From positions 2,384 through 10,200 of the forward strand of contig DPLR01000595.1 in assembly GCA_003541895.1 (NCBI GenBank): a stretch of DNA of 7,817 bases, read 5' to 3'. Of this stretch, positions 1 through 6,292 are shown one piece after another. Positions within the stretch are counted from its first letter, which is position 1; each line of letters starts with the position of its first letter. The notes beneath the pieces are model-generated. The model searched no databases, was not told the DNA's origin, and was given only the letters and a program-made list of their open reading frames with translations. The DNA is from Cytophagales bacterium. GTDB taxonomy: Bacteria; Bacteroidota; Bacteroidia; Cytophagales; Cyclobacteriaceae. The position numbers and the translations under genes were made by a program.

Positions 1-23
1 AGGTTCGAATCCTCTCACCCCGA
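1..23 (+). tRNA. 3' end of a tRNA, probably tRNA-Pro (cut by window start)
   Basis: Bases 3-11 read G-TTCGAAT-C, the invariant T-loop of a tRNA. They are followed by the 3' strand of the T-stem (12-15), a 7-nt acceptor strand CACCCCG (16-22) and discriminator A at 23. CCA is not encoded. The implied 5' acceptor strand is CGGGGTG, so the first pair is C1-G72 with A73; this is characteristic of bacterial tRNA-Pro. The anticodon lies outside the window, so the isotype is an inference. A small AT-rich hairpin (CTCTT 24-28, AAGAG 33-37) follows the tRNA, without a T-run. The GH5 gene converges on it 32 nt away. Confidence 0.82.
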
Positions 24-55
24 CTCTTTCTAAAGAGATAAGACTCCCTAATAAT

Positions 56-1774
56 TTATTTAAAAACGATCGCCTGAAAATCCACGCCACCAGTCTGTGC
101 TTTTATTCGAATTATGTTCTTCCCTGTCTTCAATTGAATTTTAGTTTCAACTTCTTTCCACTGAGCATTTGTATTCGGCAATGATACTTCTGTTGATTTG
201 ACGTTGCACTCAATGTTTAGCTTTTCTTGTTTCTTGGTGAGCACTTTTAAAGCAACAAGAAAGTTTTTATCACTTGAAGAGATAACCGTGTATTGAAGCC
301 ATTCACTGCTTTCAAAATTCGTGACATAAAAATTATTCGCTTCTTGCGCGATGTCCACTCCATCATTGCGATAGACACGGCCGTTGTTGCCCGCAGAATG
401 TTTTCCGTTGGCAACCCAATAATTTGCAGTGTCGTTGTCGAAGTAAGCAAATCTATTTCTGCCCAAATCATAATCAATGGCTTGAATCGTTGCTCCTGAT
501 TTTGCTATGAAATTTTTGAATGGGATGACTTCATTTGTTTTTGTTTGCCTGAACATGACATCGATCACATCTTTGTGATAAATGCAATTCTCAAGTTTGA
601 TGTTATCGGCAAACTCATTGAGACCTTGCTCCGATTCTTCCGCTGTTGGCTTCGTACCTTTCTTTGACCAATAGTCGAGTATCTTCTGATAATTTTTTGG
701 CACCTTCACTTCGAGCGGATTGTTGTTACCCATTTTTTTCAATGGCCACCACGCCCAACCAATTTCATTTTGTTCCATGAGATGAATGGCATCACGAAAC
801 CAAAGATTTGAATTCTCGCCCGACTCACCCAACCAAATCGGAACATTGTATTGCTTTCGCAGATCGAGTATTTTTTGAATCGATGCCTGATCGTTGTAAT
901 TCCAATATTTGTGAAAACTGAGAACCATGTTGTTGTCCCATGTAGGAAGCACTCCCGAATAATTATTTCCCCAGCAATTTCCTTCAATGATGACGATGTG
1001 ATTTTTATCGACTTCGCGAATGGCTTTTGTAATTCTAATCATCAGGTTTTTCAAAGGCTCGTTCAATATTTCGCCACAACCATTTTTGTCTTCTGCTTTT
1101 TCAAATCCCCAATTCGGCTCATTGATAATATCGTAACCTCCAATCCATGGTTCATTGGCGTAACGCGCAGCAAGTTTTTTCCAAAATGCGATCATCTTCT
1201 CCTGATTCGCTTCCGATTGCCAAAGTGAAGGTTTATTGGGATCGCGATCAGAAATATTCAAATCGTTTCCTTGCCCACCGGGCGCAGCATGTAAATCAAG
1301 AATGAGATACATGTGATTGGCAGCGCACCACTTCAGTAAACTGTCGGTGATGGCAAATCCTTTTTCAATCCAAGTATTTTGATTGGGAACAGGCTCTTCG
1401 TCTACCGGTAATGTGTAGAGATTGTAGTGCATCGGCAACCGAATGGAATTAAAACCCCATCGCGCCATTGAATCAACATCGATTTTTCGTGTATGATTGG
1501 TAAGCCAGGTGTCATAAAATGCATTTGTTTTTTCTTTGCCGATCAGCTCTTCAATATTTTTTCGGATGACATGTTGCTGCTGACCGATACCTTGCACGCG
1601 AAGCATATATCCTTCTTGCAACATCCAACCGCCCAAACCCATTCCTCGGAGTATAATTTTTTCTCCTCGATCATTCACGATGGATGTTCCGCTGGCTTTT
1701 AAAAATCCTTGTGCATTCAACATTGTTGAAAATGAAAGCACACATAAAAGCAGTAACAGATTTCTTCCTTTCAT
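56..1774 (-). CDS. Secreted GH5-family glycoside hydrolase (cellulase-like) with C-terminal CBM6-like domain
   Basis: Predicted secreted endo- or exo-acting beta-glycanase of 572 aa, numbered from the ATG at 1774. Residues 1-21 form a signal peptide with a poly-Leu core ending in NA|Q. Residues about 25-370 carry GH5 (beta/alpha)8-barrel landmarks: IRLP with R112, LDLHAAPG with H162, IINEP with acid/base Glu219, SFHKYW with H288 and Y290, GES with nucleophile Glu317, and WAWWP at 340-344. The C-terminal part, about 420-572, resembles CBM6/CBM35-type beta-sandwich modules (RNDGVDI at 469, EWLQYTV at 491). The residues around 375-420 I cannot assign. A TTG at 1789 would add five residues, but the ATG gives a cleaner signal peptide. 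The gene lies 18 nt after the MFS stop codon and is probably co-transcribed with it. Both catalytic Glu residues are present, so it is probably active; cellulose, beta-1,3-glucan or mannan specificity cannot be decided here. Confidence 0.92.
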   Translation of the reverse strand: MKGRNLLLLLCVLSFSTMLNAQGFLKASGTSIVNDRGEKIILRGMGLGGWMLQEGYMLRVQGIGQQQHVIRKNIEELIGKEKTNAFYDTWLTNHTRKIDVDSMARWGFNSIRLPMHYNLYTLPVDEEPVPNQNTWIEKGFAITDSLLKWCAANHMYLILDLHAAPGGQGNDLNISDRDPNKPSLWQSEANQEKMIAFWKKLAARYANEPWIGGYDIINEPNWGFEKAEDKNGCGEILNEPLKNLMIRITKAIREVDKNHIVIIEGNCWGNNYSGVLPTWDNNMVLSFHKYWNYNDQASIQKILDLRKQYNVPIWLGESGENSNLWFRDAIHLMEQNEIGWAWWPLKKMGNNNPLEVKVPKNYQKILDYWSKKGTKPTAEESEQGLNEFADNIKLENCIYHKDVIDVMFRQTKTNEVIPFKNFIAKSGATIQAIDYDLGRNRFAYFDNDTANYWVANGKHSAGNNGRVYRNDGVDIAQEANNFYVTNFESSEWLQYTVISSSDKNFLVALKVLTKKQEKLNIECNVKSTEVSLPNTNAQWKEVETKIQLKTGKNIIRIKAQTGGVDFQAIVFK

Positions 1775-1792
1775 ATAAAATGGATTCAAAAA

Positions 1793-3037
1793 TTATTCTT
1801 CAATAAAATCTAAGTCTTTGCCGAAAGTTTCATTCGTATAAAGAGCTGAAATAAATCCGATGACGATAATAACAAGCCCAGTCACCCACGCAGCGGTAAC
1901 ATAACTATTAAATACATATTCGCTTCGCAAGAGTTTAAACAGGATAAGGATCACCGGCAAAAAACCTCGCACTAAATTTGGAACGGAGATAGCTACCGTG
2001 GCTCTGAGGTTGGTTCCAAATTCTTCGGCACTCATGGTGATGTAAAGAACGGATATGCCAGAGCCAAATCCGAGCCCGAGGCAAATCAAGTATAAGTTGT
2101 TGGCACTACCACCGCCTTTCAGCAAAAAGAATAGCGCAAAGAAGAAGGCGAGAATGACATAAAAAATTAATAACGTTTTTTTCCGGCTCTTGATGAAGTT
2201 GCTAAACAGCCCCGCGAACACATCGCCAAAAGCAAGAGCAACGTATTGTAGCATCAGCGCTTTTGGTTGACTAAAATTTTTGATTCCGAAATGAACAGCA
2301 AATTCATCGGAGAATGAAATGAGCAAACCGATAACATACCACACCGGAAGGCCGATCGAAATTATTTTTAGATAACGGAAGAATCGGGCGCGATTATTTA
2401 GCAGCAACCAAAAATTCCCCATCGATATATGTGCTTTTTTTGCTGTGGAGTAAATTCCGCTTTCTAACACACTTACACGTAAGAAAAGTAAAGTAACGCC
2501 CATGGCTCCGCCAATGAAATAACAGAGCCTCCAGTTTTCGTCACTCCAGTAATGAACAAAATAGGCTGCGATAGTTCCGGCTACACCGCTGGTGGCAATG
2601 ATGGCCGAAGCTATTCCCCGTTTTTCTTTTGAAAGCATTTCGTTGACCAACGTAATGCTAGCGCCAAGTTCACCGGCCAGCCCTAGGCCAGCAATAAAAC
2701 GCAAAGCGGTATATTGTTCAACGGAGGTTACAAAGCCATTGGCAATGGTAGCGATGGAGTAAAGTAAAATCGAACCAAACAAAACACTTTTGCGACCGCG
2801 TTTGTCTCCTAAAATCCCCCAGACAATTCCGCCAATGGTAAGCCCCACCATTTGCCAACTGATGATGCTCTCCCCGTAAATCTTCATTGATTCATCCGCA
2901 ACGCCTAATGATTTGAAACTGGAGACACGAACGATGTTGAAGAGCAGCAGGTCGTAGATGTCAACAAAGAAACCTAAAGCGCCAACAATCACAGGAAGTG
3001 AAAGCAGGCCATAGTTTTTTGTTAGAGGTGAGCTCAA
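1793..3037 (-). CDS. MFS transporter, sugar/metabolite:H+ symporter-like
   Basis: Inner-membrane Major Facilitator transporter of 414 aa, with about 12 hydrophobic segments and normal length for the superfamily. TM1 starts near residue 12 and contains D26 and D29 in FVDIYD, a pattern seen in the sugar-porter and metabolite:H+ symporter branches. The loop 2-3 motif GDKRGRK is at 77-83. RFIAGLGLAGELG at 113-125 matches the sugar/SV2-like TM4 signature, and GTNLRAT at 341-347 is a second-half counterpart. The C-terminus NETFGKDLDFIEE resembles the sugar-porter tail. The start is TTG at 3037: the only in-frame ATG upstream (3055) is followed at once by TAA, and the first internal ATG (Met51) would remove TM1. 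Its tight coupling to the secreted GH5 gene suggests import of a saccharide released by that enzyme, but the substrate is inference. Confidence 0.88.
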   Translation of the reverse strand: MSSPLTKNYGLLSLPVIVGALGFFVDIYDLLLFNIVRVSSFKSLGVADESMKIYGESIISWQMVGLTIGGIVWGILGDKRGRKSVLFGSILLYSIATIANGFVTSVEQYTALRFIAGLGLAGELGASITLVNEMLSKEKRGIASAIIATSGVAGTIAAYFVHYWSDENWRLCYFIGGAMGVTLLFLRVSVLESGIYSTAKKAHISMGNFWLLLNNRARFFRYLKIISIGLPVWYVIGLLISFSDEFAVHFGIKNFSQPKALMLQYVALAFGDVFAGLFSNFIKSRKKTLLIFYVILAFFFALFFLLKGGGSANNLYLICLGLGFGSGISVLYITMSAEEFGTNLRATVAISVPNLVRGFLPVILILFKLLRSEYVFNSYVTAAWVTGLVIIVIGFISALYTNETFGKDLDFIEE

Positions 3038-3044
3038 GCGATTT

Positions 3045-3083
3045 TAAATTTACATTCTTTCCACGAAGAAAGAATTTTTTTTT
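3045..3083 (-). promoter_or_regulatory. Candidate control region of the MFS/GH5 unit: inverted repeat next to a weak -7 box
   Basis: A perfect 8-bp inverted repeat, ATTCTTTC (3054-3061) and GAAAGAAT (3068-3075), with a 6-nt centre, abuts a run of nine T on the plus strand (3075-3083). Read on the minus strand, an A-tract leads into the palindrome, then TAAATTTA (3052-3045), a 7/8 match to the Bacteroidota -7 box TAnnTTTG, then the TTG start. No good -33 TTG was found at the expected 19-nt spacing. The palindrome could be a regulator site over the promoter. On the plus strand it has the form of a weak terminator, but no plus-strand gene precedes it. Confidence 0.35.
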
Positions 3084-3093
3084 CGCCTGAATG

Positions 3094-3127
3094 AAAATAA
3101 AAAACCCCGGCTTGTGCCAGGGCTTTC
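3094..3127 (-). terminator. Rho-independent terminator of the YfiR-family gene
   Basis: On the minus strand a GC-rich hairpin (arms 3122-3116 and 3111-3105, loop ACAA, one mismatch in seven pairs) is followed by a T-tract, TTTTTTATTTT (3104-3094). It begins about 26 nt after the TGA stop of the YfiR-family gene. It separates that gene from the MFS/GH5 unit downstream, so the latter probably has its own promoter. Confidence 0.85.
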
Positions 3128-3148
3128 ATCTATTCAAACAAAACCTAA

Positions 3149-3664
3149 TCAAATTATAATTGCCATGCTTGCCAAGGTGCTTGCCACTTTCAGGTTCGAA
3201 GCTTCGAGGGCATGTTGATTTATTTCGAAGCGAAGTTTTTCTTCAACGGTAGTGAAGTTGATGCAACTTCCTTTGTTACCAAGACCATTGCGGTCAGTTA
3301 CAACCAAGGTTCCTTTGCCCTTCACTTTGCTATTGATGGCATCAAACTCGCCACTCTTGCTACGGTCGATGAAGACCACTTGACAATCGGCTACCTCTGC
3401 AGCACTGTTAAATTTCTTTATGACATACACTTTGTTCCCTTTAGGCTTGCCTGCATACCAAGAGTTAAGTGTATTATAAATGGCGTTGTTACCAACTACC
3501 CCGATCACAAACTCTTTCGAATTGTCGTTGGTAGGCCATTGTACATATTTTACAAAGTTGAACACCATCATCGAATAAACTTCGTGCATAGGTCTTTCTT
3601 GCGCCATGGCGCTGGTGGCTGCTGTTAAAACTACGGCTACTAAAATTGACTTTATTGCTTTCAT
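3149..3664 (-). CDS. YfiR-family (DUF4154) periplasmic protein
   Basis: Predicted exported protein of 171 aa. Residues 1-21 form a Sec signal peptide ending AMA|QE. The mature part follows the YfiR/DUF4154 pattern: VFNFVKYVQWP at 34-44 near the N-terminus, an ADCQVVFID strand at 92-100, KGKGTLVVTDRNG around 115-127, KGSCINF at 131-137, and a C-terminal KLRFEINQHALEASNLKVASTL stretch across residues 143-164. In Pseudomonas, YfiR is a periplasmic repressor of the diguanylate cyclase YfiN and responds to redox state through cysteines. Here only two cysteines remain in the mature protein, C94 and C134. No YfiN or YfiB gene is adjacent, and the gene has its own promoter and terminator. The family call is strong, but a role in cyclic-di-GMP control is not supported by this context. 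The start is ATG at 3664, preceded by an A-rich leader without a Shine-Dalgarno sequence. Confidence 0.87.
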   Translation of the reverse strand: MKAIKSILVAVVLTAATSAMAQERPMHEVYSMMVFNFVKYVQWPTNDNSKEFVIGVVGNNAIYNTLNSWYAGKPKGNKVYVIKKFNSAAEVADCQVVFIDRSKSGEFDAINSKVKGKGTLVVTDRNGLGNKGSCINFTTVEEKLRFEINQHALEASNLKVASTLASMAIII

Positions 3665-3689
3665 ATTTTTTTGTTTGTGATTGACGATG

Positions 3690-3697
3690 CAAAAGTA
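3690..3697 (-). promoter_or_regulatory. -7 box of the YfiR-family gene promoter
   Basis: The minus strand reads TACTTTTG, an exact match to the Bacteroidota -7 consensus TAnnTTTG, ending 25 nt before the ATG at 3664. That would give a leader of about 20 nt. The expected -33 position, 19 nt upstream, holds only ATT, so the -33 element is weak. Confidence 0.6.
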
Positions 3698-4004
3698 GAT
3701 GTCGCTTGGATCGTGGAATTGATGACATGCGTTGGTTACTTTCGGCTGTAATATTTTTTGAGTTTAATTTTCGAAATGCCGTTATAAAGGACCTGAGTTT
3801 AAATTTTAGAGCCAGCACCTGCAAACGGTTTCAAATTCTAAAAAATCGGTTATGGCAAAGATGGCCAAAAGAATATTTGGCGGAGAGTTAACCCAACAAA
3901 TGATTAAGCGATTATTCTGATCAGGTGAAAGCTGGGTATTTATTCACTTTTCCGATGTCAGATAAGGTCAAATTCTGAACGAAATGCAGGAAAAATAAGT
4001 ACAA
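3698..4004. other. Divergent intergenic spacer with no convincing gene
   Basis: This is the middle part of the 437-bp spacer between the leftward YfiR-family gene and the rightward exporter operon. A 61-codon open frame on the plus strand (3706-3891) has no recognisable domain, no promoter-like box in front of it, and starts within the promoter region of the leftward gene. A 22-codon frame (3852-3920) is discussed under findings. No tRNA, riboswitch or long repeat was recognised. The control elements found lie at the two ends of the spacer. Confidence 0.6.
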
Positions 4005-4034
4005 TTCCGCTTCGCTGTGTTTTATTTCCGCTTC
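4005..4034 (+). repeat. 9-bp direct repeat with 21-bp period, possible operator of the exporter operon
   Basis: TTCCGCTTC occurs at 4005-4013 and again at 4026-4034, separated by 12 bp. The 21-bp period puts both copies on the same face of the helix. The second copy ends 13 bp before the proposed -33 TTG at 4048. Similarity extends past the core, since both copies are followed shortly by GTGTTT. This is the layout expected of an activator site bound by two protomers in tandem. No regulator gene is present in the window. Confidence 0.4.
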
Positions 4035-4047
4035 CGTGTTTGGTGTT

Positions 4048-4077
4048 TTGTTTTGATGGCTCTCCATGTTCTATTTG
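4048..4077 (+). promoter_or_regulatory. Bacteroidota-type promoter of the exporter operon
   Basis: TTG at 4048-4050 (within TTTTG) is followed after exactly 19 bp by TCTATTTG at 4070-4077, a 7/8 match to TAnnTTTG. The expected transcription start is near 4084, leaving a leader of about 18 nt to the ATG at 4102. The position argues against translation from the earlier in-frame ATG at 4066, which would lie upstream of the transcription start. Confidence 0.55.
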
Positions 4078-4101
4078 TGTTGTAATTCGGAAACATCAAC
4101 T

Positions 4102-5343
4102 ATGGCTAGGATATTTTTACTTCTTATAATCGGAATCAGCTCCTATGCACAAGCGCAAGTGCTGACCATTGAACAGTGTTATGAATTGGCCAAACAAAAT
4201 TATCCGCTCACTAAACAGCGCGAACTATTGATTCAAAGCAATGAGTTTACAATAAGTAATATTGCCAAAGGTAACTGGCCGCAGTTGGTACTAAGTGGGC
4301 AAGAGAGTTATCAATCGGAGGTGGTGAAGTTGCCTCTACCCAAAAGCCCAGAAATTCCAAAAAATCAATTTCGGGTTTATGGTGAAGCTAGTCAGCCGTT
4401 AACGGATTTCATTACCACCAAGCGTCAGCAGCAAGTGCAACAAGCGAGCGCACTTTATCAAGTACAAAATTTAGAAGTTGAATTGTATAAACTAAGAGCG
4501 CAGATTGATCAACTCTATTTTGGCGTTTTGTTGATCAACGAACAGATCACGCAAAATGAGCTTTACAAGAAAGACATTACTAATGGACTTGCACGCACGA
4601 AAGCAGCAGTTGCTAATGGAACAGATTTTACCACCAGCATTACCAAATTTCAAGCGGACCTTCTCAAAGCGGAGCAGCGAGACATCGATCTGGTTTATTC
4701 AAAAAAATCTTTTCTTGATATGCTCGGGCTTTTTATCAATCAGCCTTTGAATGAGGAGACCGTCTTACAATGGCCGGTAGATATTCAACTGAATGACCAG
4801 ATCAACCGGCCTGAGTTAAAGTTGTTTGATTTTCAATCGCAGACTTTTGATCAGCAAACGAAATTGCTCAATACAAAAACCCTTCCCAAGTTTTCTTTAT
4901 TTCTTCAGGGAGGATGGGGGCAACCTTCGCCTTTAAATCTGGTTAACGCTACGCTGTCTGGGTATTACATCGGTGGCGTGCGATTAAATTGGTCGCTCAA
5001 TAATTTTTATACCATCCGAAATGAAAGGCGAATTGTGGATGTAAACAAGAATTTAGTTTCTGCTCAGCGCGAAACTTTTTTATTCAATACGAAGCAGACC
5101 ATGGCTAAGGAGAATTCTGAAATTGAAAAGTATAAGAAATTGCTCGAAAAGGATTTAACTATTGTGCAACTCCTCGAATCCGTAAAAAAGACTTCGGCCG
5201 ATCAATTGCAAAATGGTGTAATCACAAGCATCGATTATATGCGCGATGTCAATGCTGAAGATTTGGCCAAACAAAATGCTGCGCTTCACAAAGTGCAATT
5301 AGCCATGGCTCAATATAATTTTAAAACGACTACAGGAAATTAA
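4102..5343 (+). CDS. TolC-family outer-membrane efflux protein
   Basis: Outer-membrane channel component of a tripartite exporter, 413 aa, within the usual range for the family. Residues 1-18 form a signal peptide ending AQA|QV. There is no lipobox, so unlike many RND-linked factors it is not lipidated. The mature protein starts with LTIEQCYELAKQNYP, the classic opening of the OEP repeat. It has two long amphipathic helical regions (about 105-210 and 310-405), each preceded by beta-strand segments (FRVYGEASQPL near 90-100; GYYIGGVRLNWSLNN near 287-301), giving the internal duplication typical of TolC. An ATG at 4066 would add 12 residues without hydrophobic character; the ATG at 4102 is preferred because it begins a normal signal peptide and fits the promoter. 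First gene of the export operon, 10 nt before the adaptor gene. Confidence 0.92.
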   Translation: MARIFLLLIIGISSYAQAQVLTIEQCYELAKQNYPLTKQRELLIQSNEFTISNIAKGNWPQLVLSGQESYQSEVVKLPLPKSPEIPKNQFRVYGEASQPLTDFITTKRQQQVQQASALYQVQNLEVELYKLRAQIDQLYFGVLLINEQITQNELYKKDITNGLARTKAAVANGTDFTTSITKFQADLLKAEQRDIDLVYSKKSFLDMLGLFINQPLNEETVLQWPVDIQLNDQINRPELKLFDFQSQTFDQQTKLLNTKTLPKFSLFLQGGWGQPSPLNLVNATLSGYYIGGVRLNWSLNNFYTIRNERRIVDVNKNLVSAQRETFLFNTKQTMAKENSEIEKYKKLLEKDLTIVQLLESVKKTSADQLQNGVITSIDYMRDVNAEDLAKQNAALHKVQLAMAQYNFKTTTGN

Positions 5344-5353
5344 AATCAAATTT

Positions 5354-6253
5354 ATGATCAAGTATATTTTATTTTTTGCTTGCAGCTTGTTGCTGACTTC
5401 GTGTAAGACACAAAAAACGTCAGATGCATCCGGAGCGTTCGAGGCGGTTGAAACCATTATCTCTGCCGATGCCAATGGCAAATTGATGCAATTTGATATA
5501 GAAGAAGGTAAAACGTTGGAAGCTGGAAAAACAATTGGCTACGTTGACAGCGTTCAACTCTATCTCAAAAAGATTCAATTGCAAGCACAGATCAATGCTA
5601 CCCTTGCGCAGAAGCCTGATGTTAGTTCGCAGCTAGCTCCGCTCTACACGCAATTGGAAGCTGCGAAGAAAGAACAAAATCGTTTGACTAATCTGGTAGC
5701 TGCCAATGCCGCCAATCAAAAACAATTGGATGATATTAATGCGCAAGTATCGCTTATTCAAAAACAAATTGAATCGCAGAAGAAAAATTTATCGATTACA
5801 AATGGAAGCCTTGATGCGCAAGTCAAGCCACTGCAGGTGCAAATCAATCAGTTGAACGATCAGTTGGCGAAATGCAAAATCATAAATCCCGTTAACGGAA
5901 CAGTGCTTACAAAATATGCTGAGCAAAATGAATTGGTGAACACAGGAAAACCTTTGTATAAAATTGCCGACTTATCGATAATTACTTTGCGAGCTTACAT
6001 CACCAACGATCAACTTGCTCACGTTAAACTGAATTCAAAAGTAAAAGTATTGACCGATGATGGTAAGGGCGGCTTCAAAGAAAATGAAGGTTTGATTACA
6101 TGGATTAGCGACAAGGCAGAATTCACGCCTAAAACAATTCAAACAAAAGACGAGCGCGCCAATTTAGTTTATGCAATAAAAATAACTGTGAAAAATGATG
6201 GACAACTTAAAATCGGAATGTACGCTGAGGTAAGTTTGGGAATTTCTAAATGA
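5354..6253 (+). CDS. HlyD/YbhG-type periplasmic adaptor, predicted lipoprotein
   Basis: Membrane-fusion (adaptor) protein of 299 aa that should bridge the inner-membrane ABC transporter and the TolC-type channel. The N-terminus ends in lipobox LTSC, with Cys17 as the predicted lipidated residue, so it is anchored by lipid rather than by a transmembrane helix. The order of parts is: first biotinyl-lipoyl half, about 34-64 (ISADANGKL, EEGKTLEAGKTIG); a Gln/Lys-rich coiled-coil hairpin, about 66-172; second lipoyl half, 173-206 (CKIINPVNGTVLTKYAEQNE); and a beta-barrel region from about 208, including LRAYITNDQLAHVKLNSKV and a final LKIGMYAEVSL. This layout matches YbhG/YhiI-type adaptors that work with ABC-2 exporters. 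The start is ATG at 5354, 10 nt after the channel gene, with no Shine-Dalgarno sequence. Confidence 0.92.
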   Translation: MIKYILFFACSLLLTSCKTQKTSDASGAFEAVETIISADANGKLMQFDIEEGKTLEAGKTIGYVDSVQLYLKKIQLQAQINATLAQKPDVSSQLAPLYTQLEAAKKEQNRLTNLVAANAANQKQLDDINAQVSLIQKQIESQKKNLSITNGSLDAQVKPLQVQINQLNDQLAKCKIINPVNGTVLTKYAEQNELVNTGKPLYKIADLSIITLRAYITNDQLAHVKLNSKVKVLTDDGKGGFKENEGLITWISDKAEFTPKTIQTKDERANLVYAIKITVKNDGQLKIGMYAEVSLGISK

Positions 6254-6292
6254 GGTTTTTGCTGAACTTTCGACCATTGACTATTGACTGAA

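Noticed and set aside
24..37. Short hairpin CTCTT-TCTA-AAGAG between the tRNA and the GH5 stop, considered as a terminator
   Set aside because: The stem is short and AT-rich and no T-run follows on either strand.
851..1228. Long plus-strand open frame antisense to the GH5 gene
   Set aside because: It lies wholly within a gene with intact catalytic motifs on the other strand and shows no domain of its own.
1775..1789. TTG start extending the GH5 protein by five residues
   Set aside because: The ATG at 1774 gives a normal signal peptide beginning MKGRN followed by a Leu-rich core; the extension only lengthens the n-region.
3050..3055. ATG-TAA start-stop codon pair in frame upstream of the MFS TTG start, considered as a minimal leader ORF
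   Set aside because: It overlaps the proposed -7 box and would probably not be transcribed; it is easily explained by chance in AT-rich DNA.
3191..3199. AGGTTCGAA matching the tRNA T-loop at 1-9, considered as an att-type duplication of the tRNA end
   Set aside because: The match is only 9 bp and lies inside the YfiR-family coding sequence; there is no integrase or other mobile gene in the window.
3706..3891. 61-codon plus-strand open frame in the divergent spacer
   Set aside because: No recognisable domain or promoter-like box, and it starts within the promoter region of the leftward gene; the composition looks like translated non-coding DNA.
4066..4101. Upstream ATG extending the TolC-type protein by 12 residues
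   Set aside because: The extension would place the signal peptide core deeper in the protein and overlaps the proposed -7 promoter box; the ATG at 4102 fits better.
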